The translations under genes were made by a program, and so were the position numbers. A stretch of 64,000 nucleotides of DNA. It comes from Andrena cerasifolii (lineage: Eukaryota > Arthropoda > Insecta > Hymenoptera > Andrenidae). The stretch is from positions 17,059,501 through 17,123,500 of the forward strand of contig NC_135118.1 in assembly GCF_050908995.1 (NCBI RefSeq), given 5' to 3'. Below the pieces are notes generated by a model. It saw nothing but the letters and a program-made list of their open reading frames with translations, was not told the origin of the DNA and ran no database searches. How positions within the stretch are numbered: the stretch's first letter is position 1; every line of letters begins with the position of its first letter. This document shows, in pieces, positions 62,255 to 64,000 of the stretch.

Positions 62255-62990
62255 GAATCGAATTATTAATAAAGATAGCCAAGATGTGCGTCGTTGGAAA
62301 GAATTCGAGGGTATCGCAGACATCTGTTTACGTTTCGGCAGTGGCACTCGGGGCTGCGACCCTTTAGGGTATCAGCGCTGCGTGTCGTCATCGAACGTGC
62401 CGAAACGTAAACAGATGTCTGCGATACCCTCGAATTGTTTCCAACGACGCACGAAAGTCAGTCGGTCTACAGAGTTCGGACGCAACTCTTGCAAGACCGT
62501 GCATTCATTTACGGTTTGTGAAGTAACTGTGAGATTATATTATTTTCCGTTGTGCGATATCATTGCGGTAATTAGTGAAAAATGACTAGAAAACCACTGA
62601 TACACTCTGGTATTATTCTGCACATGCTGCAGATGTGTGAAAAGTGTGAAGTATTCGATGAGCGATACAAATTGAAGTGTCGTTCGAATAAAGTGAGAAA
62701 GAAGTGTGTGCAACATTTCTTGGATAACATGTCACCAAACACCTTTAACCTTTACGGTAAGAACAATCGATTTTGATAATTCATTCGGAAAAAAAACGAA
62801 CAGAAAGGTATTCGGTTCAACGGGTACCGCACTTCTTGGCTATCTTTATTAATAATTCGATTCTGGAGGGTGGGCATACGAAATTAATGCACGGGCAAAT
62901 CTCTTCTACATCTAAACTAACGAACTGCATCGTTGAAAGAACGAATTCGATAATATTTTCCAGAAAAATCGAACTTTAACGCGATCGCTT
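62255..62990. mobile_element. Foldback-like core: inverted satellite unit around hairpin and exon-like ORF
   Basis: The end of the satellite array plus AATTATTAATAAAGATAGCC (62260-62280) is inverted at about 62833-62858 and runs into an inverted partial satellite unit (to about 62990). Between them lie a 54-bp-arm hairpin (62287-62340 and 62399-62452, sharing TCGCAGACATCTGTTTACGT) and an exon-like ORF. Arms made of tandem repeats around a single-copy middle resemble Drosophila Foldback elements. Confidence 0.55.
62582..62756 (+). CDS. Exon-like ORF of unknown function inside the foldback core
   Basis: ATG (after GTGAAAA) starts a frame reading MTRKPLIHSG, then HMLQMCEKCEV and, further on, LKCRSNKVRKKC, ending ...SPNTFNLYG at donor GTAAG (62757). 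It has a CxxC pair followed by two more cysteines and a basic stretch, which could bind zinc, but I do not recognise the family. Seventy-odd bases later the inverted repeat begins, so no second exon is visible inside the element. It could be the start of an element-encoded protein, a captured host exon, or chance. Confidence 0.25.
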
Positions 62991-64000
62991 CAACTGTGAT
63001 TAAGATAAACTTTTTATTTTGTTCATAACTTTTTTCTGGAGGGTGGGCAAAAAAAATTGTTTATAGGCAAACTTGGGCAAACGATGGACAATCATTTCCC
63101 ACCGTCAAATCATTAAAATGTTTTCATGGGGGTGCTGATGAAAATTTTTTTTTCGCCATAATTTTTTTTTGAAGGGTGGGCAAACGTGGGCAAACGATGG
63201 ACAAACGAATGCCGTTGAGTTTTTCCAAAAATTCGAATTTGGGGGTGCTATCTTCACAGACCTCGTATCGTGTACACCAAACCGAGCCCGTAACGAGAAA
63301 ATAATATATTTCGATGCCTGTTGCTTGTTTCTGCATCAACTGATTTCGATGAAATTTCAGTATGTACACAACTTACTTAAATCTGCAAAGGCATTTTTTT
63401 TAAATTTTCATTGCTGCCTCAGATAAAAAAAGTTGATAGAAACGACCTGTGCTATTTTCTTCGCTATTCCGACTAATTGCATTTTTTTCAAAACTACGAA
63501 ACACCACCTAATAGTAGTGGTGGAGAATTATCTTTAGTATATCGATAATTATCGATAGTTTTCAATATCGAAAGCTATCGATATTTTTCAAAATCGAAAG
63601 CTATTGATATTTTTCAAAGAACTTCAACCGTTGTCAGAGTTATGCAATAAATATCTCTGTATTCCGGCTACTTTCGCAGAGTATGAAAGAATCTTTAGTA
63701 AAACTCAACAAATAATTCCCGGGGGGGGGGGGGGGGGTCCAGAATAAAAGCAAAAAATGTTGACAATCGTTTTTTAAATAAAAATCAAAGGCCATTTTCG
63801 TACACTACTCTTTAAAAAAAAAAACACTTCCTATATTCTTCATTTTTAATTATTTTCTATTTGGCATTGAACATCATTTATATTCAACTGTTGCAAATTT
63901 TTCCAATAAAGATGACGATTATTATACGCTTGTAATATGTAGGTACATACATGATAGTGGATTTATGTTACGGAAACAATCGATAATTATCGATAGTAGG
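62991..64000. other. Repeat-rich right edge
   Basis: (C/G)(A/T)GGAGGGTGGGCA-like motifs recur at about 63037 and 63170 with GGGCAAACGATGGACAA repeated at 63073 and 63192. ATCGATAATTATCGATAG occurs at about 63540 and 63978, with TATCGATA at 63577. A G run of about 18 lies at 63721-63737. No gene is supported. Confidence 0.5.

Larger units (their letters stand above)
20180..64000 (+). other. Probable long first intron of the tetraspanin gene
   Basis: This extends from the GTGAGT donor to the window edge without a recognisable tetraspanin exon, and no other host protein of known family appears on either strand. It is filled with the repeats listed below. If the first intron ends elsewhere (for example an unrecognised alternative exon), part of this stretch would be intergenic. 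Confidence 0.55.

Overview
This window looks like nuclear DNA of an insect. The genes are split by short AT-rich introns, carry insect-type orthologues, and sit among many small DNA transposons. A hymenopteran is my best guess, but nothing in the sequence proves the order. I see four host genes, all recognised from their encoded protein. From left to right they are Setd2 (minus strand, H3K36 methyltransferase, 3' end beyond the left edge), Thor/4E-BP (plus, translation repressor, complete in three coding exons), Sting (minus, cyclic-dinucleotide receptor, complete in one coding exon) and the first coding exon of a TspanC8-type tetraspanin (plus).

Region 1-7.4 kb: eleven coding exons of Setd2 could be placed with GT/AG boundaries and continuous phase (1,609 codons, AWS-SET-postSET and WW domains). 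The C-terminal SRI domain lies outside the window. One Setd2 intron carries a small hAT element with a 7/8 target duplication. Region 8.4-11.1 kb: a 2.7-kb hAT-like element encodes two tandem BED-like zinc fingers, apparently lacks a catalytic core, and has its dimerisation domain broken by a stop and a frameshift. Region 12.5-15.95 kb: Thor. Its 2.7-kb intron holds a dead mariner-type element that itself contains a palindromic TA-flanked MITE. Region 16.9-18.1 kb: Sting, convergent with Thor.

Region 20.1-64 kb: the first coding exon of the tetraspanin ends at a good donor at 20180. I found no second tetraspanin exon in the remaining 43.8 kb, so this stretch is best read as one long first intron, though intergenic DNA is possible. 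It is full of non-autonomous DNA elements. These include three TTAA-flanked piggyBac-type elements (one a 299-bp-arm near-perfect hairpin), several hAT MITEs with 8-bp duplications, a TA-flanked GGGGAGACC element with an internal triplication, a pentanucleotide array, and a 7 x 172-bp satellite that forms one arm of a foldback-like structure around an unrecognised exon-like ORF. At 54.2 kb there is a pyrimidine tract followed by CAG joined directly to GTAAGT, which matches the form of a recursive-splicing ratchet point.

The four genes do not form a pathway. Thor (nutrient and stress signalling) and Sting (immune sensing) are neighbours with convergent 3' ends. Repeat families were matched by eye within this window only. 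Family names follow termini and target duplications, not database hits.
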